This document shows, in pieces, positions 37,001 to 52,000 of a stretch of 64,000 bases of DNA. Below the pieces are notes generated by a model. The model saw only the letters and a list, made by a program, of their open reading frames with translations. It was not told the DNA's origin and ran no database searches. Numbering within the stretch: position 1 is the first letter of the stretch; each line of letters opens with the position of its first letter. The translations under genes and the position numbers were made by a program. Origin of the DNA: Chionis minor (Eukaryota > Chordata > Aves > Charadriiformes > Chionididae); assembly GCA_013398295.1 (NCBI GenBank), contig VZSF01006717.1, positions 868,001 through 932,000 of the forward strand, given 5' to 3'.

Positions 37001-40000
37001 GTATTCACTTGGACCAAACAAAACTTTTAAAAAAAGTTAGTTCCGTCTAGACAGGACTTTTCCTTCTCCGAATAAGATTAATGAAAAATTGAAAGGAATG
37101 CTGATATGTCTTCAGTTACTATTTCTCACTTCTTCTAAAGAAGCACTAAAATACACAAGAAGTAATTCATTTAACTTATCAAGCTTCCGAAGAATATGCA
37201 AGAGCAACTGTTTGCTTCAGTGTAACAGCCAAATTTTGACATAATTAATTTTAATACAGTAATTAGGTCACTGCTTTCTCAAGAGTTTTGCATTGCCCGG
37301 AGTATGAAAATACTAGTTTTAAACTACAGACTACTGCTATTTTGGCCTTCACTTCTCCTAGCAGGTACTGGGACTTGTGACACATGCCAGTGGGGAAAAA
37401 AAAACCAGCTGGGGAGATGCACTGTACCTTGCTGTTTACGAAGTCTGTCCAATTCAGTCTTGAGATAGTAAAGTTTCTTCTGCCGAGCTTCTCGTTCATT
37501 CTTCAGTTTTTCTCTCTCTTCTATCACCTAAACAGATGGGAAGGGGACTGGATTTTCTTCTCTTCCCAACACAAATTAATCAGTCTTGCAAGAATGACAG
37601 CAAGACCTCAGTTTGCCAGTCACAGAATACTGCTCACTCTTCTCAAAATATTCTTGAGTATTTTAACAGAAGAAATACATCTCTTCCTCTACATCTGAAG
37701 GTAACTATATCATGTGCTCACGCTTTCAACCCTATATGAAGGCAGTGTATTCCCCAAGACTGCTTTGTTTGTTGCACCATTTGCAAAAGCACTTAGGCTC
37801 AGCTAACTATCTTCTACAGGCGTGAGCAAGACCAATGCTAAACGGCTCTTCAAAACTCATGCAGTATCTCTACAGCTGGCATGTTCCGTCAGTGACAAAG
37901 GACTCCACAGCCCTTCACCTTGCTCCTGTTTTGACTCTGGCCAATTTTAGCTCTTATTTATGCTTCTGCTTCAATCCGATTGTAACTGTACCACCAAATA
38001 CATTTTGCAGGCATAACTGTCCGAAATTAAACACCTGGACAAAGTTTGTTTCTCGCTTAATATGGTAAACTCTGGCATGAGGAGCTCACAAATCCACTTT
38101 TCACTGGTTTTCATTGATTCTCACAGAAGGAAACTAGGCTGAAACGAAATCAACTAAACTAAAATGAAATCGGAAAAGTTCTTTCAATTTCCTTCCCAGC
38201 TTCACTTTTCAAAAGACAAATTCACTTTTTTTTACCTCCACAATGCTCTTGAAGCTTACTACTGACTTCTCCCTTGAACAAACAATAACTGACCCAATGC
38301 CTTGTCTTCCCTAGAGAATCGCTAGTACTATAGCAATATAAATGTTGGCAGCATCCCCAGATCCTGCCCAGACTAGGCTCTGGAAGGAGTTCTACCAACA
38401 CAGTCAGGCCATGTCTTAAACGCCACAAGTTTTTTTGGGTTTGGGGTTTTTTTTCTTAATCACCAAAACACCATTCTCTCATTCTGGGTTTTCTCTCAGC
38501 ACAGGAGCATCAACTCGAACATGCAAGTTTTCATACTCCAAGCCATCCCAGAAAAAAAAAGGCGGACTAATCCCAAGCCAAGACGCACAGGTGAGCTACC
38601 AGGGGTACGTCACGGCAGGAGAAAACCACACATCTTCAGCCAACAGACCTCTTCCAGAAGTGCCAAGTTTCATTAACAACAAAATTTCAACCGTGTCGGC
38701 TGAAGAAATTTTTAGTCCTGCAAGCAGTGAAGGGTCACTTATCTGCTGATGCAGCACTTTGGGAAATACTCCTCTTTAACTCACTTCAAACAAAAAGCAG
38801 AGAGGTTATCTCAGACAAAAAATTTGAAGTCACTTCTTTTGAACCTCTCTTGGATTCAGTGGTCCATCTTTCCATGGCCTTATCTGTTCTGAAGAGCATG
38901 ATATAACTGAGTAGGGAATAAGTTTCCAGCCTCTGCCATGTGCTGCTCTTCTACTAGCAGATCTACCAACACAATGCATCACCAGCACAACTACGTCTCT
39001 AAAGCAGATAAGCACACATACATGGAAAATTAGATACGAGTTAGCAATGTGCGTGTGCAGATCAGAAAGTAAATAGTATCCTGGGCTGCAGAAAAACCAT
39101 GGCCAGCAGGTCAAGGGAGGCAATTCTCCACCTCTACTCCCGTTTTCATGAGATCCCACCTGGAGTACTGCATCCAGCTCTGGGGTCCCCAGTACAAGAA
39201 AGACATGGACCTGTTTGGGCCACGAAAATGATTAGAGGGTTGGGACACCTCTCGTACGAAGAAAGGCTGAGAGAGTTGGGGTAGCTCAGCCTGGAGAAGA
39301 GAAGGCTCTGGGTAGACCTTAGTGTGGCCTTTCATAATACAAAGGAGGCTTACAAAGAAGGCGGAGAAAGACTTTTTACGCAGGTCTATAGCGACAGGGC
39401 AAGCGGCAACAATTTTAAAATAAACAAGGGTAGATTTAAATTGGACTTAAGGAAGAAGTATTTTCAATGAGGGTGGTGAGCCACTGGAACAGGTTGCACA
39501 GAGAAAGTGTGGATGCCCTGTCCCTGGCTGTGTTCAAGGCCAGGTTGGATGGGGCTTTAAGTAACCTGATCTACTGGAAGCTGTCCCTGCCCAGGGCAGG
39601 GGGGTTGGAACTAGATGATCTTTAAAGGCGCCTTCCAACACAAATCATTCTGTGGTTTTACACCCTTATTTTTTAACAGCCAAGACTGAGTGGACACCAG
39701 TTTGAAAACCCAAACAACTCTGGGGAATCTTCCGGTCCTTTGCCAGTTCTGTAACTACAGCTTCCTATTTTAAAATATGTTCTTCCACACTAGTCTCTTA
39801 ATTATCATACAAACCAATGTAAATGGAAGAGGAAAACATTAACACCCATAACCTAAACTGGTGTGAGATGCACCAAGCAAAGAACAGTTTCCCTTAAGTT
39901 CTTCTGATTTTGTGATTCTTATAAGAGATAATTAATACCAATGTAGAAAGACAATTGCAGGACAATTGTATGCAACTGTGGATGACATCCTTTAGTATGT

Positions 40001-43000
40001 ATTTAAGAATGTCTAATATAGGTATAACCATGGTACCATGATTAGATGGAGCCTCCTGTGTTTCAGTTTGTGCTCATTGCCTCTTGTCCTTTCACTGGAC
40101 ACCGCTGAAAAAAGACCAGCTCCATCTTCCCTGTACCACCCCTTCAGGTATTCATATATATAGATATCTTGAGGTATTTCAATATCTAAAGATCAGCAGA
40201 ATAAAGGCCTGCTGTGGAGACCATGTGTTTTTTCTTTAAGATTTTAGCTAACCCAAAGAACTTCAACTTCGTGCTTGAATGGCTTACGTTCAGCCATAAC
40301 CTAAGGGCGTACAACTTTGGGGGATTTTAAACACATTTTTTAGAATTCTCATAGAGTAATATAGACAAATGCCTAGAAACCTTTAACAAAACAAAAAAAA
40401 CCTTTAACAAAACAAACCTTTAACTGCTTTTAAACTGGAGCCACTCAGGAAAAAAAAGGCACACGTGAAGAAGAAAACCAGCAATCAAGCAGTCCAACAT
40501 ATTTTGATGTATCAGAATAGATAACATACCTTCTGTTTTTGAGCTGCCCGATTTTTTTCATCCGACATCTTTTCTGTGGTGTTTTTGAGAGGGTGTGAAG
40601 ACAGACGAAGGGGACCTTTGGAATGAGCAGGAGTTGTAGGGACATGAACGAGCACAGAACCATCTCTTTTTAAATCAGGGACATCCTTTCCCATAGAGAC
40701 TGTCTCAATCACCCGGAGGTTGGGACGCGTGGGGTTTGCTGACATAGCCATAGTAAGAAGACCATGAGCTTCTGGCAGTGTAGGATTAGGTTGCTGGGCA
40801 GGGGGGTACATGGTCCAGCCAGGGGCTGCATATGCCATATAGTGCCCATATGCATCGTATCCTGGAGGAGCCATTGTGGGAGGTGGATAGTTTTGGGGTA
40901 TTTGAGTGGCAGTGAACTGGGAATAGTTGGGAATTTGGTATTGGGAAACAGAAGTAGGTGTAGGCGGCAAACTAGCAGGAGCTGGTGGAACTGCAGGAAT
41001 GAGAGAGACAGAAGGAAGAGGCTGTTCCGGTGCACATGGAGGTATATCCTGTCCCACTGGCTTGTTCTTAGTATATTCTGATTTCTGAAGAGAGGATACG
41101 TCTTTAGACTGCTGGAAAGACACTGGAGGTGATGTTGAGTGCTGCTGGCCTGACTCAGGAGAACGAGTGTCACTCCGGCTGCAACGCAAGTCCCAAGGGT
41201 CCAGTCTGCGAGGATCTGAAGAGCGACGATCAGGAGAACGAGATGCCAACTTTTTGCCGTGAAGGCGTTCTTGGGTACGAACAGCCAGTTTTCCGATTTC
41301 AGCCACACCAATGTCAAGTCCAATGGTTTTGAGTAAGTCATGGATCTTGGCATACTCAGCATTAGGCTCTTCTAAAGGATCCAGCTTGACAGCTGGAACA
41401 GGAGAAGGAGGTGGGCTCATTTTCTGGCTTATTATCTCATTGCCACAACTCACTGGGGGCTTCTGAACAGGGAGAGATTCAGTTTTGGTGTCTTCATCCT
41501 CATCACCATAAAGAAATTTTTCTTCATCCTCAATGTCAGGAAAACTACGCCTCCTCTTCTCCTGAGCGCTGACAGAATCGGCCATCATTCCCAGAATTCG
41601 GGAGAAACCACTGCCATCCTGACTGGCTCTCTCGTGAGGCAGCAGGAAGTCAGTATGGCGATCAGCAGGCTCTGACTTGGGTTCTACTTTTTCCTTGTGA
41701 CTTAAGAAGCTTCCAAACTTCTCTTCAAACGTGAAAGTGTCTTTGGGAGCCCCAGAAAGTGGGCTCCACTCATATAAACTGTCATGCATCTCCTTGTTTG
41801 CAGACTCCACAACAGAGTCCTTGTTAAACCGTTTGAGAAAGTTCTCCACTTCAGAGGCAAAAGGAGCTGTGTCATTGCTCTGGGGCAAAGACGAATGACT
41901 AGAAAGAAGAGGAAGATCCTTGTTGGGAGCCAGACTGCTTGAGAAGCCCTCAGGCTGAAAGAGACAGAAGTTACTATTTACTACAGCACCTTCTGAGGGA
42001 AATATGCACCTCACAGAACAAACAAATTAACAAAGTTAATTTCTCCTTAACTTCACAGCTGAAAATAAAAGTTAGAAAACACAATGTACAGTTGAAAGGC
42101 AACACAGAAGATTACAAAACTAGTTGCCTAATGAATCTAGAATGTCATGTCCAGCAATGAATATCCATCTCAGAGAATACACAAAATCCCAATTATATTT
42201 CATTAATTTTTTGCAAGCACTAGAACTGAAACTTTTAAATTGAAATCCCATAACATAAATTTGGCTATGCTTCGAGTTTAATCACAGACAAATAGGATTT
42301 CAACATTTTAAGACAAGTAAAAACAACTGCATTGGAGTTATTCCCAGTCACTTCTTCAGATATGCATAATTAATGCCATCTTAAATAGGATTTCCAATAA
42401 TAGGTACAGAATGGGATCCTCAGTATTGGAGCACCTCCTGAGATAAACATGTTACTGTCAAACCAACACTGATCAGTACAACAGGCAGATCAAAAGGGAT
42501 GCACTAAAACACGAGAAAAGAAAAGTCAATTTATCACAATGGTTGCAACTGCTTATCTTTCTATTGCTCTAATTCTGAGACTCAATTGGTATAGCTTGGG
42601 TACAAATTAGTAGGGTTGATCCCAGCTGACAGTCCAAAGGGAAAAAAACCTAGGAAACTCAAAGATTTTTGCAGCCAGAGGTACTGAGGATGCATTAGGC
42701 AGTTCTCTACGTCCATAAAGAAACAAGAAAGAGGCACTGTGACAGGCAGAGAGTTTCGATCAATGCCCTGGCTGCCTGTGGTACAAAAAGACTCAGTTTT
42801 TCTGTAAAAGATGGCCCAGATCTCAGCATCCTGGCCTGAATTTCAACAAGGACATTTTATTCTGCCTCAGATTTTATATTTATATATATATATGCATATA
42901 TATGCATATACATATATGATTCCTGATTAAATGTCTTCCCTGTTTAAAGTTTCTAATGCAATCCTAACTCATACAGGCCTGCAAAAAGATACCCGTTCTC

Positions 43001-46000
43001 TCAAAGACAGAAAAACATAAGATTTGGCTTTTCTATTTTTGCAATTAAACTAACAATCTGTATCATGAAGTGACTGGTTTGGAAAGCAGAAACATATACA
43101 CAGACAGACATAGATCAAACCTGAACAGGAGACTCTACTTCCACCTCCACTCGTTTCTTCAAAATAGATTTTTTGGGCATGGAGGGGATTTCCTCAGGCC
43201 TATACGTATACCGAGGCTCAGAAGTCTGTAGTGTGTTAGTCAAACCAGGGATCACATAACCACTGCCTGAAGCATCATGATTCAAGTTTCTACTGCGCTC
43301 TTCTTCTTCTCTTTTCCTCCTTGCGCGGTCAAGCTCTCGGAATTCTTCATTCAGGTATGATGGGCTCGGGCTTCTACTGCGGCTGCGGCTTCGTCTGCGA
43401 TAGTTTCGTGTTCCTGATGAGAAACTCTGATGCTCTCCACTCACACCATGCATCTTCTCATCCTTTTCGTACCGTGGACGCTTTATTTCTCGTCCCCTCT
43501 CTTCTGGCCTTGATGGGTAGGAGGATTTCCTGAGTTTGTCACCATCTCTGTCAGGTCCACGAGGCAGCTCTTCTCGACGACCATAATGTGGACTATAATC
43601 TGAACGGTGGAGGAAAACATCTCGGTTGCGGTAGTCTTCATCATGTCTCATGATGAAGGGACTTGAAGATTGATCTTCATGCGATGGGTATCTCTCAAGT
43701 CCTCGAGGACATGAGAGGCCTCTAGTGAATATTGGACCATCAGCCATATCATCCCTGTGTAAGAGAAGCATGGAATAAATGTAAGTACTTAAGTCAGAGT
43801 AATCTAAGTCTTACTCCTGCTCAAGAGTAAGAAATTCACAAATCACTTTCAGAGTAACATCTCCATCACTAAACAGAAACAACATTTTACGTACTTAAAG
43901 GGTGGAGGAGAGCAGGAGACATTTTTAGTGGTACTATACATCCCTCCTAGGAAGTCACCTGCAAACATAGTAACGTGAACAATTCAACTCATACTACAGA
44001 AGGAGAGACTTGAAAAATTGATACGATGGATTTATTCCTGTGAAGGAAAAAGACTACGTGTTTTAAAAAAAAACCATCACTATCATATTTCAGACCACAA
44101 TCCCTTTCCTCATCTCTCCCAGCAAGATGCCAAGGTCACATTTCATATGAATTATTCAAGGTATAATGCAGTTTCACACTGACAAATGCAACCAGATCCT
44201 CTTTTTATGTTCAGCTGTGGACAAGGACCACAAATTCTAGCAAGATTTTCTGTTGCAACACATCTGTAGACAGGACTGTCACTGATCACATGAATTACTA
44301 TACCCAAAAATAAGCACAGGTTTGATAAGGTATCTATGAACCAGGAGTAGTAAATATAAGAATATCATTCCTTTGTGCCAGCCTCTGTGCTGTTACATAC
44401 AGCGTGTGTGCAACTTGCACAACACCAGAATAACTAGCTACATCTCTCGGAGTATCTTCTTTTGGACTAATTCCTATACATACCTCCAATTAGGAGTACC
44501 ATTTTAACTAAGACCTTTTCCCCACCTCTAAAAACTTTTCTAGGACTGTTCTTTAGATCAGGCAGAAACAAACCAAACCAGCTGCTGGTTCAACTCACAG
44601 GAAATTTGAAAAATATAGCATGATCTTCCAAGAATGGGAAGCAAATGTGCTCCTTAAGTGAAATCAATGGGACAGAAATTGAGAATAGAGAAATGCCTTG
44701 CTCAGGTGATCAAAACACCAACTTGAGATAAACTATGTATGATTGCCCGAATCCTCAAAAATCACCATCTCCTACTGAGAAAAGTCCCTTCATAGATCTG
44801 AGAAGGGACAAATCAAGTCAAGCCAGACGCCATCTTCAAAATAATCTGCACATAAATTATAGCCCCAGCTTTTAAAGGCACCAGACTAAAGAATAACAGA
44901 CACAAACAGACAAGGTTTTTTTCTTGAGTATTTTCACAGTTTACATGTGTATATTTAAGAACAAAACCAACACAAAACTTCACTTTACCTCCAACCTGCA
45001 TCAATGCAAAGCATTTGAAGTTATTAGATGCTTTATCAGTACAACACATCTCATAAGGCAAACACGGCATACATCGGTACCCGCAGTATTAGATGGTACC
45101 TTTCCCGTTTCCAGCAAACTACACACATCTTCTCCCCACAAAAGCATCAAAATATCTAAAAAGTAGTTAGAATTAAATTTCATACATAAATGTTGCTGCT
45201 TAGAACCTACATAAAGGTATATCTATCTCTAGTGTCACCTTTTCTGAGAGCCTGCTAAACCTATACAAACTGCATAAACACATCTGGTGGAGTAACAGAG
45301 GTATTTCACCACACAACTTCAGCTGATTTTTGTGCAAATAATTTGCATTCATACTTGACAGGTGCTACCTACAATTAAAATGCTCTGACTGCAGTGACAA
45401 CGCAGAAGGAATATTTAATCATACTTCAGAAAGAAAGGAACAGTAAACCTACTATACTTACAACTAGAAAGATGTTCCAAATACACTCTGAACAGCTAAG
45501 ATGCAGACTGAAAGCCCAAAGATTAAATACAGGTATGAGGAACAGGATTAATTCCCCTACAGAAATTGTGATTCCTTGAAATATGTTTTCTGTAAATACA
45601 GTCCAACAGAGATATGTCCCTCTTAACTGGGTGCTTTCAGTCAGCAATGTCCACTACAGGCTATTGCATCCCTGAAAGAAGATAAAGTGGTATCCCTGTG
45701 ACCATCCCAATTATTTCACCAATAAAGAAACCGTAAATTACTGGAGTCTGCAGTTTCAAAGAAGAAGAGTAGGTCACAGACTACGTAGACATGATGCCTT
45801 AGAGAACTGCAACTCGTCTAAGGTAAGTTTATTTTTTGGCATATATATTCACGTACACAGAAACAAAAATAAATAATAGTATTCTGCTGTCAGCAACCAA
45901 CAGGACTCCACCTTAACAGACAGTCTTTGAATAGAAAGTCAGATGAGCTGCTCCTACTCAAGCCAACTGTCACTCTTGATATTATGCCAAAAAAAATGCT

Positions 46001-49000
46001 ATTTCAGAGCACAGCCTAACACAGGCCATCTCTGCAGTGATATGGTCTAATCTTTTGGATTAACCTCAGATGAAAGAATTGGTGGGATGCTCTGTATAGC
46101 TTACGCCAGCTCAAATAGTAGCAGAATGTCTTAAAAATACTGACAGAGGGAGAGATGGATGACAGAGAGAGGAATAAGACATATTCTTCACTTTGATAGA
46201 CTGAGATTCTGGAAGACAAAAGAATATTAATCTGTTGAAGTAGAATACTGAAGCTTCTTAGGTGACCTTGAAGTCACAGACCAGCAGCATTCAGTATGCT
46301 TATTTAGACATCCGCAGAAGGTCAGCTCCCTTAGAAACTCAGGGCAAGTTCTTATAGATGTTTTAGGATGGACCTGCACATGGATATACACCCTGAGAAA
46401 TTCTCCTGGGGCATCTTGAAAATTCACTGCTGCAGCAGAATCCAAAAACATCCCTGATTTCCATCCTTTGGTATTTTATTTCCTTCATAGGCTAATGAAC
46501 CTCTCTACCATCCTAAGGCCCTGCAAATTACAGAGAATAATTTCTAAAAGCGATTGCTTGAAATCTCCAAGTAGTCAGCAAAAATACCTGAGAATAACAA
46601 AATTCAAAATTATTTGCTCCAATTACTTCAATATTTGAAGAGACATCTTCAGAAAACACTATCTTTTTCCTTTTTTTTCTAATTTAAAAAATTAATTCTA
46701 ATTTAAATGAGAATGAGAATGTACCACATACCAAAAAAGAATGTATTAAACCCAATGATGATTCACAATAAGGGCTATTTGAAAGCCCAGTGACAGATAC
46801 AAAGTCAGTGTCCCAGTACCAGGGCAGCCTCCCAGAGGGGAAAAAAAAAAAAACATGACAAAAAAATACATGATAAACAACATCCCTAACCGAATACAAA
46901 GTGTCTTTTAGAAACAACCAAAATGGCTAAACAGTGAAGAAATTTGGAAGTCAGAAGTAGTACCTAGAAGATTGAGGAAAAGCTAAGGCATGACTAGGTT
47001 GTCACACACTTCAAGCTTCTTGACAGTTGGCACCTCTCAGACAAGTGCAGCCAGCACAAACAGACTGGACCAAAAAAAAAGAAAAAGTAAACGTAACCGC
47101 ATGGAGTTCTTGCATACCTACACTACAATATATGTGAAGTCACTTAAAAACTGAGGTCTACACGGTCTCACTTTCTCTTATTCTCATTCTGATTTCATCT
47201 CTCACTTTTATACCTTCTCAGGAGCCTATTCTGACCATTTTTTAACATCTATGGGTCCTGTAACAGAGATAAAGTCAAAGTCCTTTGTCACTTTCAATCT
47301 TATGTTAAAATAAACTCCACTGTCCCCGATTGCTATGGTTTGACGACCCTACATTTATTGTCATCTAGACAATTATTCTATTATGTGATGACCCCTCCCC
47401 ACCCAGGAAGGGCAATTGGGAAAAAACAAGGAAACGCAAAGGCTGAAGTATAAACAGATTTAGTAGGATAAGACAAAATAATTAACATTAATAATACTAA
47501 AGAACCACTATTGATCCTGACACCAATATAAAATATGCAAGGATTATACTCAGCCCATTGCATCAGTAGGAAGATGTGCACACCCAGCAGTGGACATCAA
47601 ACGTTGGACACTGCGAGCGCTACAGCTTCAGGAGGAAGGGAAGGGCTCAGGAATCCGGCACCAAGGCAAGAAGTTCTCAGGATCGCAGCCATCAAAGAAG
47701 ATAAGAACTCAGAAAACTTTCTAATTTATATTGAATGTGACGTTCATGATGACGCAGCCATCAAAGAAGATAAGAACTCAGAAAACTTTCTAATTTATAT
47801 TGAATGTGACGTTCATGGTATGAAATAATCCTGTTGGCCAGCCTGGGTCAAGTGTCCAGGTCTCACTACTCCTCATCCCTGCACTGGGATAGCTCAAAAA
47901 CACTGAGACCTTGAAACCTGCATACCATAGCTGCCTATAAAGTAAATATTTTCACAAATTCAGACACTAGAGTCTTCTAAAAACGCAGTTTTCCCTAGCA
48001 TTAGAAGAGGCCTTACTGGAAAGCAAAATTACTGAAATAGAAATTAATCCTGTGTCGCTCAAACTAGGACACTGATGTTACTTCTAACTTCACAACCACT
48101 AAACAGGTTAAATATAAAACCTCACTGCAGAAAAGGAAGCAATGGGACAAACACAACCCCCGCCTCGGGTGTTCTTAATTTGGGACAGCAGTGCCAGTTC
48201 TCCTACATACCATTTCCGGCTCCTTCCCAACCACTGTACTCTCCCTGGGCATACGCACTCATTTCATTCAGAAGACTGCAGATTGCACAGGGGATTTACA
48301 AATCGAACACTGCTCCCAGGAGAACTGAGGTAAAGGCGTAAAAGCGACAGTACTGAAAACTAAAGTCTCATTTGGTTTTCTGCACCTGCTGAAACTTAAA
48401 CCTTACACTTGAGAAAGACAGGAAATATACTTATTCTGCTCACTTCCCTATTCTCTCTTTCTTTCTTTTTTTTTTTTAACAGTTGGATCAAAGTAGCATC
48501 AAAAATGGAAGCTACAGTACTTTTTTGGTGCTGGACGCTTATGTAAACTGCAACTGTATGCTCTGGGGCACAAATTATGCCATCTTTAACTCTGCAAGCC
48601 AAGACAAAGAAAATTATTTTATTTGCACCAAGTCTTCTGATTTTACTTCTTTTGCCAGATTATACCTGTTCACCTACTGAACGCAAAGAATTCCAAACAG
48701 AATCTACTAATATTTATACTTCACTGTTCACAGCATTATTTTAACATAAAAGGCATCTCTTCATAAACTATGCTTCTCTTCAACTCCAATCAAGGTACCC
48801 TAAGAATTCTAACACTTACTTTATCATGTATGAGACTGTCAGACTATGTTTACTTCTCTTCTGCAGGGTTTTTAAAGTCAAAATAATATATTTTCTTCAA
48901 GCTACGCTAGAGCTTTCTTCTGGACTATTCTCAAAAATCAGGAAAGCAGATTATTCCTCCTGATAAGTGAGGAAGTTGAACCTTCATGCTATTCATAAAC

Positions 49001-52000
49001 AACCTTCCTTTCAGTCAACGCTACGTCGGTTCATAAGAAACAGAAGAAGGTGGCTGAAGCTGTGAAATGTCAAATGAAGCGGCTCTCCCCTGCTCTGGGC
49101 ACTTTTAGTTTATATAGGTTTTAGAAGCAGTTGACAAAGATCAGAGAAGAAATACCAGTTTAGAGTTACTATAAACACAGGCAGCGACTTCTATTCAGGA
49201 ATCCCTTCCATCACAGCTTGCTGGAGGCTTGGGGAGTATTCCAGGGAAGCATCACTACATGCTTGCCCTCTTTCCCTCGTTTCCTAGGCATTCACTGGGC
49301 TAATTAGATGTTTAGTCTCATCCCATACAGCCATTCCCATGTTATTCCTGTTTTACACGCTTGAATGCCCATCTGTGGAGGACCATACCTGTCACTCAGG
49401 TTATCAATTGGTGAGCCCAGTCTATCAGGCAGCCTCCTTCGCTCTGGTGTGCCAATGCAATACCGGTCATTACCAACAGTAATCCGCAAACTCTGTTCCA
49501 GTGAAGACTCAGAGCGGAGACTCGGTGAACGCCTCTGTAAATTGAAGAAAGAGTGCAAGCCCATCAATCAGGGAATTTTAATCTCAGCTACAGAAAGGCA
49601 AGTGATTCTGTTCTGCTTAACATACGAGACTTGGGGTGGATGGATCAATTAAAAAAATCAAACTAGAAGAAGAATCGTTCCAAATATTTCAACTGTCTTT
49701 AGTTACTAAGGAAAGGGGAGGGTATTGACTGCATTTCATTTCTCATCCCAGCTGCCAATAACACGCTCTTTATTTACATTATCTAGAAGGGAAATTTTCA
49801 ACTCAAAAATACATTTCATAAAGCACTATTTTGGAAGGTGGAAAAACAGAGAAGTTCAGGAAGTTCCAGATTTGCTGCTGCCCTCCTTTCTTTGTAGAGG
49901 AGAAGCAGCTAAACAAACATCGCATAAAAAACAGTGCCAGGAATTTCTTAATAAAAGTGCGTGGATTTCTGGCCCTTTCCAGCTTTAGTAACAACACGAA
50001 CCAAAGTATAAACCAGTGTAAACAAAGATTTTCCTAGCAGTTATGTTTTCAACAGTTTTCCTCAACTCGTGCTGCTTTCAGCAGATAAGCGCAACATAAT
50101 ACTAAAAATGTCGGTGAGTATAGAAACACCTTCTATAATAGAATTCCCATTATCATAATTTATTATTGGTAGAGCTAAACCAGTGCTAAGTAAAGTTGCA
50201 TTTGAAAAAACTACAGCAGAGAAGGTCTGAGCTAACTGCCTCTGCACAGATCTTCTTTTGGGCACATACTCAATACAGAAAATGTCATTAATGGTAAGTT
50301 ACATTTAACCAGTTACATCTCATATCATTCTAGAACATGGCACTAGAATAAAGGAATGACCAAAGTAAGGGGAGTTCCATAAGAAACAGATGAGACTGCC
50401 TGAAGACAGAGATACTTGATTTACTTTTTTAAACCAACATGGTTTAGATTCTGCTTAACAGGAAGCAATGAACCAGCTTCAGTTCTGCCAAACCAGTCAT
50501 GCACTGCATATTGCTTTCACTGCTGAAAACTGCAGTAGCAAGCAGCAGGTGCACCATGTTGTCTGCATCCACCCTGAGAAGATGCAGCAGATTCAGCTCA
50601 ATCCTCCAAGACAGCAAAAGAAGAACAATACATAATCTCCAACAAGAAAGCAAAAAAATTCCCTCACAAATTTGCCTGAACAAAATGTATTTGCAGTACA
50701 AATTTGCACTAGAATCCATTGTGCACATAACCTTGTCCTAAGGTAACGTATTAGCAATTTCTGTTTTGCTCCATTAAGCTGAATCCCAGCATTTATCAGA
50801 ACACATTTCAATTACTTTCCAACACATTTTGATTACTTTCCAAGACCAACTGTGTTGTATAGCACAATATGGTCCTGCAACAGCCTGGCTGAGATACAAC
50901 ATATACAAGGTGCATATGTCTCATACAAACACACTCTGAAGGCTCAGATGTGCCCAGTATAACACTGAATTTTGAGGGCTGCCTCAAGAAGTGATTATCT
51001 TGAAGGGCATCTTCTCGCCACTGAGACTGTTGGCAAGTTGAGCACATAGATGACAACCATCTCCAGGAACTGCAGAGAAGTGATGATTACATCTCAAAAC
51101 AAACTTCTGGGCAAAGGGATGAAATACTTTACATTTAGAAAGTTTGGGATGTTAGGATTGCCCATGACTGCCATACAGATTGCCCAGAGACAGCAGTTAC
51201 AGTGGTACATATTTGAACTTCACAATTTTTTTTTTCTTCAGTTTGAGAAATTCCAGTTTTAACCGCTTTTTCATTTGGAGCGTTGAACACCACTACTAGT
51301 CATTCCTACCTATGCATTTTCCTCCCTTCCTGTTCTGGTGCCTAAACAGCAGTTACCATTGCTGTCTTATTGTACAAGTTGCACATCAGCTTTTTATTTC
51401 TTCTTTCTCTGTTGATCCAACATACTCTAGTCCTCTACTTTCAGCTAATTTTCTTACAAGCAAGCAAAGAAGCTGAGAGAAACTATAAAAAGAACAAGCA
51501 TGCAGGTCAGCAGGGACCAGCAGCATGTGTCAGCCTTGCAAGAACAAATGAAGTCCGCCAAAACTGCTCACTGTGCAGCCCCGACCTTCCTCTCCTCCGT
51601 TACATTTTTCAATACTCGCCTCAAACTTTTGCTGTTACTCCATGTTCTTCCAATTCCCACAAAGTTTTCCCCACCTAAGGAACTAACAGTATCTGTACTT
51701 GCAATGTCCAATATACAGCTCCACTGGCAGTTAGCATCCCAGTTATGCAAGAGAAAACGGGCAACCTGGGAGTGCATGCACTCCATCTCAAAAAAAAAAA
51801 AAACCCACAGCAAAACAACACCCAAAATAAAACAACTCCCACAATCAAGAAAAGGGAATAAGAAATCTCTAAGGCTGCTCCTTCCATACTCCAGTTCATA
51901 TGAAGGGTAGGGATGATAACTTAAGAGATTGTACTCAAAACTTTTTTGCATTTCAACTCCATGGCCTTACCCCATCAGAGTCTTCAATCCATATCCTACA

